A stretch of DNA of 54,615 bases from Acidobacteriota bacterium (lineage in GTDB: Bacteria > Acidobacteriota > Terriglobia > Bryobacterales > Bryobacteraceae), in assembly GCA_016213755.1 (NCBI GenBank), contig JACQZT010000223.1, forward strand, positions 1-54,615. Reading direction: 5' to 3'. The notes below the pieces were generated by a model. That model had not been told where the DNA came from and searched no databases. It saw nothing but the letters and a program-made list of their open reading frames with translations. Shown here one piece after another: positions 8,071-16,396 of the stretch (its first letter is position 1; each line of letters starts with the position of its first letter). A program made the position numbers and the translations under genes.

Positions 8071-9462
8071 TCAGTCGATCCGCACCTCTATCCGAGCGGT
8101 ATACACCTGGAATGCTCCCTCTCTGCAATCGTGCCACACGACGTGGAAGCTGCCGTCTGCGGCAGCCGCCAAGCCCGTGTAGTCGCCCCCGCGGGTAAAT
8201 GGATGCTGCGTATTTCCGTAGTTGGCTATCGGATCGGGGCAGGAAACAGCGCTGGAGATGGCCAAGGGCGCTGAGAAGCTCTTTCCGCCATCCACAGAAG
8301 CTGCGAAGTACGTCCGCCAGCACTTCCTTCTGGACTCTTCGGACGCGTGCTGAATCCACGCCACACCCAACGTTCCATTGTTTGAGACCGCAACGGAAGA
8401 AAAGTTGGCAGGTCCAGCATTGGGTGCCTTGATTGCACATGCCGACCATGTCTCACCGTTGTCGTCCGAGCGAGCCACGGTTACATTCTGACGGTCTTCA
8501 GGCTCGCCATTCCACGCCAGATACAGTCTGCCCCGAAACCTGCCGGGCGAGAGGTCCACAGCAACGACGGGAAGGCCAGGCAGAAAGCGCGGGGTGTCGG
8601 CTACGATACGAGGGAGACCGAACGTTTGACCCTGATCGCGGGAAGCCACAACGTAGATGCGCGAAGCGTGCATAAGCTGCCGGCGCCGTTCAGACTGCTC
8701 ACGGCTGGTGGAGGGAAAGTCCACGTAGGGGACGATCAGCAACCCCTCCGGCGTCACGACCGGGTTCACGGCGTTGTGCCCCAGGTTGTCCGGAGTGAGG
8801 AGTGTCCGCTGGAAACTGGCGCCGTCATCGTCGGATCGCAAGACGGCTACGCCGGAGGGTTCGGAAGGCGCGGCAATTCCCATCGCTGTGATGAACAGGC
8901 GCTTATCCTTGGCGGTTCCGGACGCTACCATTGCCGGGCGATCGAAGAACGGCCCAATCACGGTGGGGCCCTCCCATGAAGCCCCCTGATCCCGGCTTCG
9001 GTAGACCAGTACAGGGAGTCTTCCCCAAGCGTGGCCGCGGTTCATGGGCGCAAGCGCAGAGACGTAGGCAGTACCATCCGGCGCGTACGTCACCGAGGAG
9101 TCCGTGATCCAGCCGTTCGTCTCTTTGCGCGCCACAACCTCGCGTAGCTGCGGCAGGTGAGAAACGGACCAGGTGTTGCCGCCATCCCAAGTGGAGAAGG
9201 TCTCGACGAAGCCTTCCTGACCACTCATCATATGAGTGGCCGTCACAATGAGATTCTGCGGGTTTTGCGGGTGGGCCGCGACGTAAAGCTCCACGTGTGG
9301 GACGCCCGCGTCGCTCACGCGAACATCCGGACCTATGTCGACCTTTCCCGGCAGCTTTTGAGCAGAAGCCAACCCGGCGACGAGCATTACAATACTTATC
9401 GGCGAAACCCATGGGACGAGCCGTGGCAATTGGCCCGGGAGCAGTCTCACTGTCGCACGCAT
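8071..9462 (-). CDS. secreted sialidase-like Asp-box beta-propeller protein
   Basis: The 463-residue product has a hydrophobic N-terminal segment (about residues 15-35, ending LASAQ) that fits a signal peptide. Six Asp-box-like turns (S-x-D-x-G-x-S/T-W/F) are spread along the chain: STWDGGNTWS, SRDQGASWE, SDDDGASF, SRDQGQTF, SDDNGETW and SVDGGKSF. These mark a BNR/sialidase-type propeller. No FRIP motif was seen, so true sialidase activity is not supported; other exo-glycosidase or binding roles are possible. A GGAGGAGGG Shine-Dalgarno precedes ATG 9462. It is monocistronic, between debris and the IS3 element. Confidence 0.8.
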   Translation of the reverse strand: MRATVRLLPGQLPRLVPWVSPISIVMLVAGLASAQKLPGKVDIGPDVRVSDAGVPHVELYVAAHPQNPQNLIVTATHMMSGQEGFVETFSTWDGGNTWSVSHLPQLREVVARKETNGWITDSSVTYAPDGTAYVSALAPMNRGHAWGRLPVLVYRSRDQGASWEGPTVIGPFFDRPAMVASGTAKDKRLFITAMGIAAPSEPSGVAVLRSDDDGASFQRTLLTPDNLGHNAVNPVVTPEGLLIVPYVDFPSTSREQSERRRQLMHASRIYVVASRDQGQTFGLPRIVADTPRFLPGLPVVAVDLSPGRFRGRLYLAWNGEPEDRQNVTVARSDDNGETWSACAIKAPNAGPANFSSVAVSNNGTLGVAWIQHASEESRRKCWRTYFAASVDGGKSFSAPLAISSAVSCPDPIANYGNTQHPFTRGGDYTGLAAAADGSFHVVWHDCREGAFQVYTARIEVRID

Positions 9463-9709
9463 GACACCCTCCTCCGACCAGGTCTCACCTCACACGATTT
9501 GACACCAATCAACCTCCGGAAGTTCCGCCGGTGCAGTGGCGTGATCATGCCGGACATGTTCTGATACCGGAGACTGACATGGGCATACGACCTGGCTTGG
9601 TTGTCAACCCAACGCCTTCCGGTCGGTTGGTCGGGCGCTCGGAAGTTGGCCCCAAAAACGACGGTTGCGGCGCGCCCGTCATCCCGGAGACTGTCCCTTC
9701 TTTCGTTCT

Positions 9710-10627
9710 TCACGCAGCCTGCTGCCGACGAATCTGCCGCTGTTTTCGCGCCGCCTCCAACTTCCGATCCCTCCCGGCATTGATCTCCGGCTGACGCCCG
9801 GCGAGCATGTCCTTCGGCGTGATGTAGCCGACCGCACTGTTCAGGCGGACGTTGTTGTAATGCTCGACGTAGCCCTCCACCAGATGCCGCGCATCTTCAA
9901 TCGACAGCGGCGTTCCCGGTCGAATGCACTCCCCTTTGAGCGATTTGTGCCACCGTTCGATCTTGCCGTTCGATTGAGGGTAGAACGGCGAAGTCTTGAC
10001 GTGGATCATGCCCGAGATCCGAATGAACTCCTTGAAGTCCCTGGCGATGAACTGCGGGCCGTCGTCAGAGATGATCCTTGGTTTGGCTTCCGGGTACTTC
10101 TCCTTGGCTCGCTCCAAGATGATCTCGATGTCCGCCTCCGTCATCGACTCGCGCAGGTCCCAGTGAACAATGTACCGGCTGTAGCCGTCCAAGATGCTGC
10201 ACAGGTAGTAAAAGGTCCCACGGATGTTGATGTAGGAAACATCGATGTGCCAGTGTTGATGCGCCGCCAGCGGCTGCTCAAAGCCCGTGCCCTTCTTCGA
10301 CGGCTTACCGTTCCACTTCGACAAGAGTCCGGCCTGGCTGAGCACCCGCCATACGCTGGACGGGCTGACCGCCACGATGTTTGCATCGAGCATCATGAAG
10401 GTCAGCCGCCGGTAGCCTTCCAGCGGTTTCTTCAGATGGAACCCGACGATGGCCTGCCTCTCACAGTCCTCCAGCCAGAAATCCCGGGGGACCCAGGCGT
10501 TGTGCTCGTTCACCTTTCCGTAGTGTTCCCGCCAGTCGTAGAACTTGCTGGCGGTGATGTCGAGCCACACGATGAACCGCCCGGCGCCAATCTCGGTCTT
10601 GTCAGGCCAGCGCCGGACGAAATCCAC
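9710..10627 (-). CDS. IS3-family transposase OrfB (DDE integrase domain)
   Basis: From GTG 10627 there are 305 residues, but the frame is open further upstream to the slippery site at 10684-10690. The natural product is therefore expected to be an OrfAB fusion. A helix-turn-helix-like IS3 B-subunit region (about residues 45-100) is followed by the rve catalytic core. The catalytic acid residues lie in HIDVSYI, IISDDGPQF and NGKIERWHKS, with D35E spacing between the second and third. It catalyses cut-and-paste or copy-out transposition through a circle intermediate, as known for IS3. Confidence 0.92.
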   Translation of the reverse strand: MDFVRRWPDKTEIGAGRFIVWLDITASKFYDWREHYGKVNEHNAWVPRDFWLEDCERQAIVGFHLKKPLEGYRRLTFMMLDANIVAVSPSSVWRVLSQAGLLSKWNGKPSKKGTGFEQPLAAHQHWHIDVSYINIRGTFYYLCSILDGYSRYIVHWDLRESMTEADIEIILERAKEKYPEAKPRIISDDGPQFIARDFKEFIRISGMIHVKTSPFYPQSNGKIERWHKSLKGECIRPGTPLSIEDARHLVEGYVEHYNNVRLNSAVGYITPKDMLAGRQPEINAGRDRKLEAARKQRQIRRQQAA

Positions 10628-10665
10628 AATCTGGTCCCGCGTATCGTGCGGGACCCAGACCTCGG

Positions 10666-10974
10666 TCAGAGTTCCCCAAGTGTGTTTTTTGGCGCGACAT
10701 GCTCCGCCATCAGCTCGGCCAGGACCTCGTCCTTGGTCTGGATCTTCTTCTCCAGATAGGCGATCCGCTCCTGCTCACCCGAATGGTTGGGTCGTGCTTT
10801 CTGTTCGAAGGCAGCCGCCCCGTTCTCGAAGAACTCCTTCTGCCAACGGTAGAAGACCGTGGGCTGGAGTCCCTGTTTGTCACACAGCTCCGAGATCGGC
10901 GCCTGCTCCAGCAGATGCCGCCTCAGGATGGCAACTTTCTCTTCCGGCGTGTAGTGCTTCCGTTGCTTCTTCAT
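10666..10974 (-). CDS. IS3-family transposase OrfA (HTH)
   Basis: The 102-residue product starts MKKQRKHYTPEEKVAILRRH and has a helix-turn-helix of the HTH_Tnp_1 type (about residues 10-55, with LQPTVFYRWQKEFFENG). A short leucine-rich coiled segment follows (IAYLEKKIQTKDEVLAELM), as in IS3 OrfA proteins that bind the terminal inverted repeats. It ends just after the frameshift heptamer. The start is a clear ATG at 10974. Confidence 0.9.
   Translation of the reverse strand: MKKQRKHYTPEEKVAILRRHLLEQAPISELCDKQGLQPTVFYRWQKEFFENGAAAFEQKARPNHSGEQERIAYLEKKIQTKDEVLAELMAEHVAPKNTLGEL
10684..10690 (-). promoter_or_regulatory. programmed -1 frameshift heptamer A AAA AAC
   Basis: On the minus strand the OrfA frame reads CCA AAA AAC ACA, so A_AAA_AAC is correctly phased for a tandem -1 slip. 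After the slip the frame AAA AAA CAC ACT TGG continues without a stop into OrfB. This fits the usual IS3 mechanism for making OrfAB. Confidence 0.75.
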
Positions 10975-11034
10975 GCGTTCGCTCCATTATCTTAACGGGG
11001 GAACGCTTTCTCCATTTCCAGCTGAACCGGAACA

Positions 11035-11555
<521 letters not shown>

Positions 11556-11569
11556 ATCTTCTTTAATCC

Positions 11570-11598
11570 ATTACAGCAAAGCGCGTGCGGCGTGTCAA
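11570..11598 (-). promoter_or_regulatory. sigma70-type promoter of tRNA-Asn
   Basis: On the minus strand TTGACA (11598-11593), a 17-bp spacer and TGTAAT (11575-11570) precede the tRNA 5' end by 14 nt. This is the best -35/-10 pair seen in the window. Confidence 0.75.
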
Positions 11599-11750
11599 AC
11601 GCGGCGCCCAGGCGCGGAAGCGGGGCGAGAACCTCTCCGCGTCCGGGGGGACGAAGCGGCGCCGGATGGGTTTCCGCGCGGCTGCCGCCGGCGGCGTGCC
11701 TCGGCGGGTTAGAATAGCGGTGGAGCAGGCTGGCGGAAGAGAGTTCTCTC

Positions 11751-12845
11751 ATGGATGACACACAGGCCGGGTCGGCGGCCGTTACACCTCTGGCGCAAGC
11801 GCTGGACGAGGCGCGCGCGGCTGCGCGGGAGCAGTTGGCCGCCGCCTGGCAACTGCAAGTCGAGCGCATCGAAGAGCAGCTTCATGCGGGCTGGCGCGAG
11901 CGGTTGGAACGGGTCTTCGAGGAGCGGTTCGCCGAGCTTGGCGCGCGGCTGGGCGAGCAGTTCGAGAGCGCCGTGGGCCGGCGAGCCTTGGCGCTGGCGG
12001 CCGACAGCGCGCAAGCCGGGCGGCGCGCGGCCCTGGACGAGGCGAGCCTGGCGGTGCGGCGGCTGACCCAGGCGCGGACCACCGGCGAGTGGGCCGCGGC
12101 GCTGCTGGACGGCTTTGCGGCGCACTGTTCCAGGTGCCTGTTGTTGAGCGTTGGGCTGCGCGCGGTGATCGTGGAAGGATTCCGGGGCTTCGGCGAGGGC
12201 GCCGGAGACGACTGGACGGGCCGCGAGATTCCGCTGGACGGTGCGCCGGCGTTTGCCACCGCCATCGAGACTCGCGACATCGTGGTGGCGGTGCGCCTGG
12301 CGCGGGAACTCTCCCCCGAAGTGGTTTCGATGGTCGGGGAATCGGAGCAGGACCGCGCGCACTTGTATCCCGTTCTGGCACGGGGCCGCTGTGCCGCCGT
12401 GGTCTATGTCGAGGCCGCCGGCGCTGAGGCGCCGCAACCGGCGCTGGATCTGCTCGCCACAGTGGCGGGGCTCGCCCTGGGGGTGCGCTCGGTGGCGGCG
12501 CCCGCCGAAGGCCTGGTCGCCATCTCCGCCGCCGGCGGGCCGGCGGAATGGACCGCGCTTCCGCAGGCCGAACAGGAGTTGCACCTGCGCGCGCAGCGCT
12601 TCGCGCGCGTGCAGGTGGCCGAGATGCGGCTCTACCACTCCGCGGCGGTGCGCTTCGGCCGGGCGCGGCAGACCTTGTACGAGGGGTTGAAGGAGCAGAT
12701 CGACGGGGCGCGTTCGGCGTACCAGCGGCAATTCGTCGCCGGCTGCCCGTCGATGACCGATTATCTGCATCAGGAGCTGGTCCGAACTCTGGCGAACGGC
12801 GACCAAACCGCCCTCGGCCCGGCTTACCCGGGTCCGCTTGCTTAG
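11751..12845 (+). CDS. protein of unknown function with N-terminal coiled coil and GAF-like middle
   Basis: The 364-residue protein opens with a long Ala/Glu/Arg-rich helix (about residues 10-110) that looks like a coiled coil. A globular part (about 115-260; LLLSVGLRAVIVEGFRGFG and CAAVVYVEAAG) has the pattern of a GAF-type sensory fold, and a helical C-terminus follows. No family was firmly recognised. It overlaps the next gene, the lytic transglycosylase, by 8 nt, so the two are probably co-translated, which hints at a cell-envelope connection. A TAGAAT at 11710-11715 could be its -10. Confidence 0.7.
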   Translation: MDDTQAGSAAVTPLAQALDEARAAAREQLAAAWQLQVERIEEQLHAGWRERLERVFEERFAELGARLGEQFESAVGRRALALAADSAQAGRRAALDEASLAVRRLTQARTTGEWAAALLDGFAAHCSRCLLLSVGLRAVIVEGFRGFGEGAGDDWTGREIPLDGAPAFATAIETRDIVVAVRLARELSPEVVSMVGESEQDRAHLYPVLARGRCAAVVYVEAAGAEAPQPALDLLATVAGLALGVRSVAAPAEGLVAISAAGGPAEWTALPQAEQELHLRAQRFARVQVAEMRLYHSAAVRFGRARQTLYEGLKEQIDGARSAYQRQFVAGCPSMTDYLHQELVRTLANGDQTALGPAYPGPLA

Positions 12846-14994
12846 GGCCGGTCCGGCTTTGCTGCTTCTCGCCGCGGCCGCTGCCGTGGCCGCCCCCGCG
12901 CCGGCGTCGCTCGAGTCGCTGGCCCGCGCGCACCGGCGGAAACCCACCGCGGCCACACGGGCGGCGCTGGCGCGTTTTGCCGCGGCGCATCCCAAGGACG
13001 CACAGGGCGCGCTGGCGCTGGTGGTGGCGGGAATCGTCCAGCTCGAACAAGGCGGCGCGGCGCAGGCCGTGCGAGATCTTCGGGCCGCCGCGCCGCGGCT
13101 GGCTGTGGTGGCCGACCACGTGGCCCTCCCGCTGGCTTCCGCGCTGTATCAGACCAAGGAATACGATGCCGCGCTGAGGGCCCTCGATGCGGTGTGGAAG
13201 AGCGCCGCGGTGTCGCCCCTGCGGGGCCGCGCCGCGATGGTGGCCGCCCGCGCCTGGCTGGAAAAGGAACAGCCGGCCGAGGCCGTGCGCGTGCTCGAAG
13301 CCAATGCCGCCGATCTCCCGCAACCCCAGGCCGGCGCGCTGCTGGCGCGCGCGCTGGAGGCCAAGGGCGATCTGGCGGCCGCCGCCGGCGCTTGCCAGCG
13401 CGTCTACTGCGAGTACCCGGCATCGCCGGAAGCCGCCGAAGCCGGGCGCGCGCTGGAGCGCCTGCGGGCGGCCCTGGGCGCGCAGTATCCGCCCGAGACA
13501 CCGCAGGCGATGCTGGCTCGCACCGAGAAGCTCGCGGCCGCGCGCGACTATCGCCAGGCGCGGCAGGAACTGGAGTCGCTCGCCGGGCTTTTGACGGGGG
13601 CCGAGCGGGACACGGCGCGGGTCCGGCTGGGCGTGGTCGATTACCAGCGCGGCGAAACCGCGTCGGCCTACCGCTCGCTGCGCGCGCTGGAGGTTTCGAC
13701 GCCGGAGGCCGGCGCCGAGCGCCTCTACTACCTGGTGGCCTGCGCCCGGCGTCTGAACAACGACGAAGCGATGGCGGCTCACCAGGCCGAACTGGCGCGC
13801 CGGTATCCGCATTCGCGCTGGCGCCTGGAGGCGCTGGTCGCCGAGGGCAACCATCACCTGCTGGATAACCGCGTGGCCTCCTTCGTGCCGCTGTACCGCG
13901 CCTGCTGCGAGTCCTTTCCGGACCAGGCGCGGGCGCCCTACTGCCACTGGAAGGTGGCCTGGAGCGAGTACCTGGCGCGCGGCGCCGGCGCGGCCACGCT
14001 GCTCCGGGAGCACCTGGCCCGCTACCCCGCTTCCGAGAAAGCCGGCGCGGCGCTCTACTATCTGGCCCGGCTGGCCGAGGAGGCTGGCGACCCGGCGGCG
14101 GCGAAGACTTACTACCACGAGATTCCGGCGCGCTGGCCGAACTCCTATTACGGCATGCTGGCGCGGGAGAAACTGAAGGCGGCCCCGCTGGCCCGGGCGG
14201 CGCTCGCGCCGGGTGTGCGGGAGTGGCTGGCGCGGATCGCGTTCCCCGCGCGCGAGACGCGTCCCGACTTCGAGCCGGCACCGGCCACCCGCCGGCGCAT
14301 CGAGCGCGCGCGCCTGCTGGCATCGGCGGCGCTGGACGATTGGGCGGCCACCGAGCTGCGCTTCGAGGGCCGCAACGGCGGGCAGGCGCACATCGCCGCC
14401 CTCGAGCTGGCGCGGCTGGCCGCGCGGCGCGGCGCGCACGACCAAGCCGTGCGGACCATCAAGAGCCTGGCCTCGGGTTACCTGTTCATGCCTCTCGATG
14501 CGGCCCCGGAGGAGTTCTGGAAACTGGCGTTCCCAATCCCGTATCGCGCGGAGATCGAGAAGTACTGCCGCGAGCGCTCGCTGGACCCGTTCCTGGTGGC
14601 GGCGCTGATCCGGCAGGAATCCGAGTTCGATCCGAAGGCCGTTTCCCGCGCGCGCGCTTACGGGCTCATGCAGGTGCTGCCTTCCACCGGACGGCAACTG
14701 GCGCGGCGGGCGGGGTTGAATCGCTTCAGCGCGCCGGCGCTGTTCCGTCCGGAGGTGAACCTGAACCTGGGCACGCGCATTTTCCGCTCGCTGGCCGATC
14801 AGTACGGCGGGCGGCTGGAGCCGGCGCTGGCGGCCTACAACGCGGGCAAGAGCCGCGCCGACGCCTGGCTCAACTGGGGATCCGTCCGCGAGCCGTCCGA
14901 GTTTGTCGAAGCCATCCCTTTCACCGAGACGCGCGATTACGTGCAAATCGTGCTGCGCAACGCGGACCTGTATCGCAGGCTGTACGGCCGCTGA
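12838..14994 (+). CDS. Slt-type soluble lytic murein transglycosylase
   Basis: This 718-residue protein has a hydrophobic N-terminus (LLLLAAAAAVAAPAPAS, signal-peptide-like). A long superhelical TPR-like region follows (about 25-560; repeated Tyr/Ala-rich helices such as YYLARLAEEAGD). The C-terminal SLT catalytic domain occupies about 575-718. The catalytic Glu is E594 in LIRQESEFD, followed by YGLMQVLPSTG and ALAAYNAG, the family hallmarks. It cleaves peptidoglycan to 1,6-anhydro muropeptides in the periplasm. The likely start is TTG 12838, overlapping the previous stop by 8 nt. The size and layout match E. coli Slt70. Confidence 0.9.
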   Translation: MLRAGPALLLLAAAAAVAAPAPASLESLARAHRRKPTAATRAALARFAAAHPKDAQGALALVVAGIVQLEQGGAAQAVRDLRAAAPRLAVVADHVALPLASALYQTKEYDAALRALDAVWKSAAVSPLRGRAAMVAARAWLEKEQPAEAVRVLEANAADLPQPQAGALLARALEAKGDLAAAAGACQRVYCEYPASPEAAEAGRALERLRAALGAQYPPETPQAMLARTEKLAAARDYRQARQELESLAGLLTGAERDTARVRLGVVDYQRGETASAYRSLRALEVSTPEAGAERLYYLVACARRLNNDEAMAAHQAELARRYPHSRWRLEALVAEGNHHLLDNRVASFVPLYRACCESFPDQARAPYCHWKVAWSEYLARGAGAATLLREHLARYPASEKAGAALYYLARLAEEAGDPAAAKTYYHEIPARWPNSYYGMLAREKLKAAPLARAALAPGVREWLARIAFPARETRPDFEPAPATRRRIERARLLASAALDDWAATELRFEGRNGGQAHIAALELARLAARRGAHDQAVRTIKSLASGYLFMPLDAAPEEFWKLAFPIPYRAEIEKYCRERSLDPFLVAALIRQESEFDPKAVSRARAYGLMQVLPSTGRQLARRAGLNRFSAPALFRPEVNLNLGTRIFRSLADQYGGRLEPALAAYNAGKSRADAWLNWGSVREPSEFVEAIPFTETRDYVQIVLRNADLYRRLYGR

Positions 14995-14998
14995 GCGG

Positions 14999-15466
14999 TC
15001 ACTGCTTGTCGAGCACCAGGGTGATGTCGGTGGCGCCTCTGGGAGCGGCAATGTGGGTCCGGATGGTGAGCGTTTTCCCGTCGCCGGCCAGCGTCCAGCG
15101 CTCCTGGGTCACCAGTTCGCCGGTTTGAAACGGGCGCTTGCTGTCGATGCACAGAACCGTGCCGTCCCAGCCGATCGTGGTCTTGACTTCCACGTTGCCC
15201 AGCTTGTTGACGCGCTCTTTGCCGTCGATGGTCAGCTTCAGTTCGGCGCTGGTCTCCCCGCGAGGGCCCGATTGCGTGCTGACGATGCGCAGGTTGGGTT
15301 CCACGTGCTCGATCTTGCGGGTCATCTTCTCGGGCTTGGGTACCGTCCCGTAGTCGCTCTTTTCGGCGTTCATCTTCCATTCGCCGGAGAAATTCGGTTT
15401 GTCCTGGGCGAGAGCCAGGCCACAGGCAGCGGCCAGCAGGGCCGCAAAGCGGAGACTCATGCTCAT
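14999..15466 (-). CDS. secreted protein of unknown function
   Basis: From ATG 15466 there are 155 residues with a clear signal peptide (residues 1-20, MSMSLRFAALLAAACGLALA). The mature part contains NFSGEWKMNAEKSDYG, a motif common to a family of small secreted proteins abundant in Acidobacteriota, and a run of alternating hydrophobic strands that suggests a beta-barrel or lipocalin-like fold. No function is known. It converges on the transglycosylase gene, with its stop only 4 nt away, and is divergent from the isomerase gene at 15508. Confidence 0.72.
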   Translation of the reverse strand: MSMSLRFAALLAAACGLALAQDKPNFSGEWKMNAEKSDYGTVPKPEKMTRKIEHVEPNLRIVSTQSGPRGETSAELKLTIDGKERVNKLGNVEVKTTIGWDGTVLCIDSKRPFQTGELVTQERWTLAGDGKTLTIRTHIAAPRGATDITLVLDKQ

Positions 15467-15495
15467 AGGTCGAGTATACGACGCCGGGAGTGATA

Positions 15496-15501
15496 TATAG
15501 T
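15496..15501 (+). promoter_or_regulatory. TATAGT -10 element for a leaderless transcript
   Basis: TATAGT is followed by 6 nt and then GTG 15508. Transcription would start at or next to the start codon. No Shine-Dalgarno is available for GTG 15508. The same arrangement occurs at 23410, 31931 and 38276. Confidence 0.5.
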
Positions 15502-15507
15502 GGCTGT

Positions 15508-16395
15508 GTGCGGCACACACCTATCCTGCATTCGGTCAGTTACGCGGGCGTCTGGCCCGGACAGGCGCGGCTGAGCCTGGACGCTTTTCTGGACAAGGCC
15601 GCCGAGCTCGGGTTCGCGGGCGTGATGCTGATGGCCAAGCGGCCGCACCTGTCGGTGCTGGATTATTCGCTCGAGGCCTGCGCCCGGCTGCGCGAGACGG
15701 TGGAGGCGAAAGACCTCGCCGTGCGGGTGATCGCCGGCTACAACAACTTCACCGCGGACCTGGAACACGGCGACGTGCCGCACCGCGAAATCCAGATCCA
15801 GCACATCACGGAACTGGCGCGCATGGCGCGCGCGCTGGGCGCGGGCGTGGTGCGTATCTTCACCGGCTACGAGACGGCGCTCGCCGGGCAGGCGGCGGCG
15901 TGGCAGATTCTGGTGGACGCGATTCGCGAGTGCGCCCGGCGGGCGTCGGACCTGGGGGTGGTGATCGGGGTGCAAAACCACCATGACCTGGCCTGTGGCT
16001 GCGAGAGCCTGGCCGACTTGATCGAGAGCGTGAACGAGCCCAACTGCCGGGCCATCTTCGATGCCTGGGCGCCCGCGCTGCAAGGGGCCGACATTGTGGC
16101 TGCGGCGCGCCGCCTGGCGCCCCTCACCTGCCACACCACGGTGGCCGACTACCAGTTGCGCCCGCGCTACCGCTACCAGCCGTCTCTGGTGAACTACGAG
16201 CCGCAAACGCCCAGCGTGCGCGCGGTGCCCATGGGCGACGGGTTCATCGACTACCGCGCTTTCCTGGCGGCACTGGGCGAGGGCGGCTACGACGGGCCGG
16301 TGGCCTACGAGATGTGCTCACCGCTGGCCGGGGGCGGGGAAACCGCCAACCTGGACCGCTGCGCACGGCGGTTTCTGGAATGGATGGCGCGTTAA
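15508..16395 (+). CDS. sugar phosphate isomerase/epimerase family TIM barrel
   Basis: The 295-residue protein belongs to the xylose isomerase-like (AP endonuclease 2) TIM-barrel superfamily. Metal-ligand and active-site segments include GVQNHHD, AIFDAWAP, TCHTTVADY and YEMCSPL. Members isomerise or epimerise sugars, keto-sugars or inositols, and the exact substrate cannot be assigned. GTG 15508 is preferred over in-frame GTG 15490 because the intervening segment contains the TATAGT promoter. It faces the hybrid sensor gene (16397) with only 1 nt between stops. It may belong functionally with the carbohydrate genes at 18680-23287. Confidence 0.8.
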   Translation: MRHTPILHSVSYAGVWPGQARLSLDAFLDKAAELGFAGVMLMAKRPHLSVLDYSLEACARLRETVEAKDLAVRVIAGYNNFTADLEHGDVPHREIQIQHITELARMARALGAGVVRIFTGYETALAGQAAAWQILVDAIRECARRASDLGVVIGVQNHHDLACGCESLADLIESVNEPNCRAIFDAWAPALQGADIVAAARRLAPLTCHTTVADYQLRPRYRYQPSLVNYEPQTPSVRAVPMGDGFIDYRAFLAALGEGGYDGPVAYEMCSPLAGGGETANLDRCARRFLEWMAR

Positions 16396-16396
16396 G

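Larger units (their letters stand above)
9692..11034 (-). mobile_element. IS3-family insertion sequence (ends approximate)
   Basis: OrfA (10974-10666) and OrfB (from about 10690 to 9710) form a typical IS3 pair joined by a -1 frameshift site. Proposed ends are TGTCCC at 9692 and GGAACA at 11034 (TGTTCC on the other strand). These are weakly supported: extended inverted repeats and a target-site duplication were not found. Both genes look intact, so the element could still be active. Confidence 0.6.

Noticed and set aside
9692-11034. Exact terminal inverted repeats and target-site duplication of the IS3 element
   Set aside because: Candidate ends match only in TGTYCC, and the adjacent bases (GAC left, CTG right) are not a duplication.
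11782-15051. A 1089-codon open frame on the minus strand opposite the transglycosylase and its neighbour
   Set aside because: It is rich in Arg, Pro, Gly and Ala with no domain and mirrors two well-supported plus-strand genes, so it is a shadow frame of GC-rich DNA.
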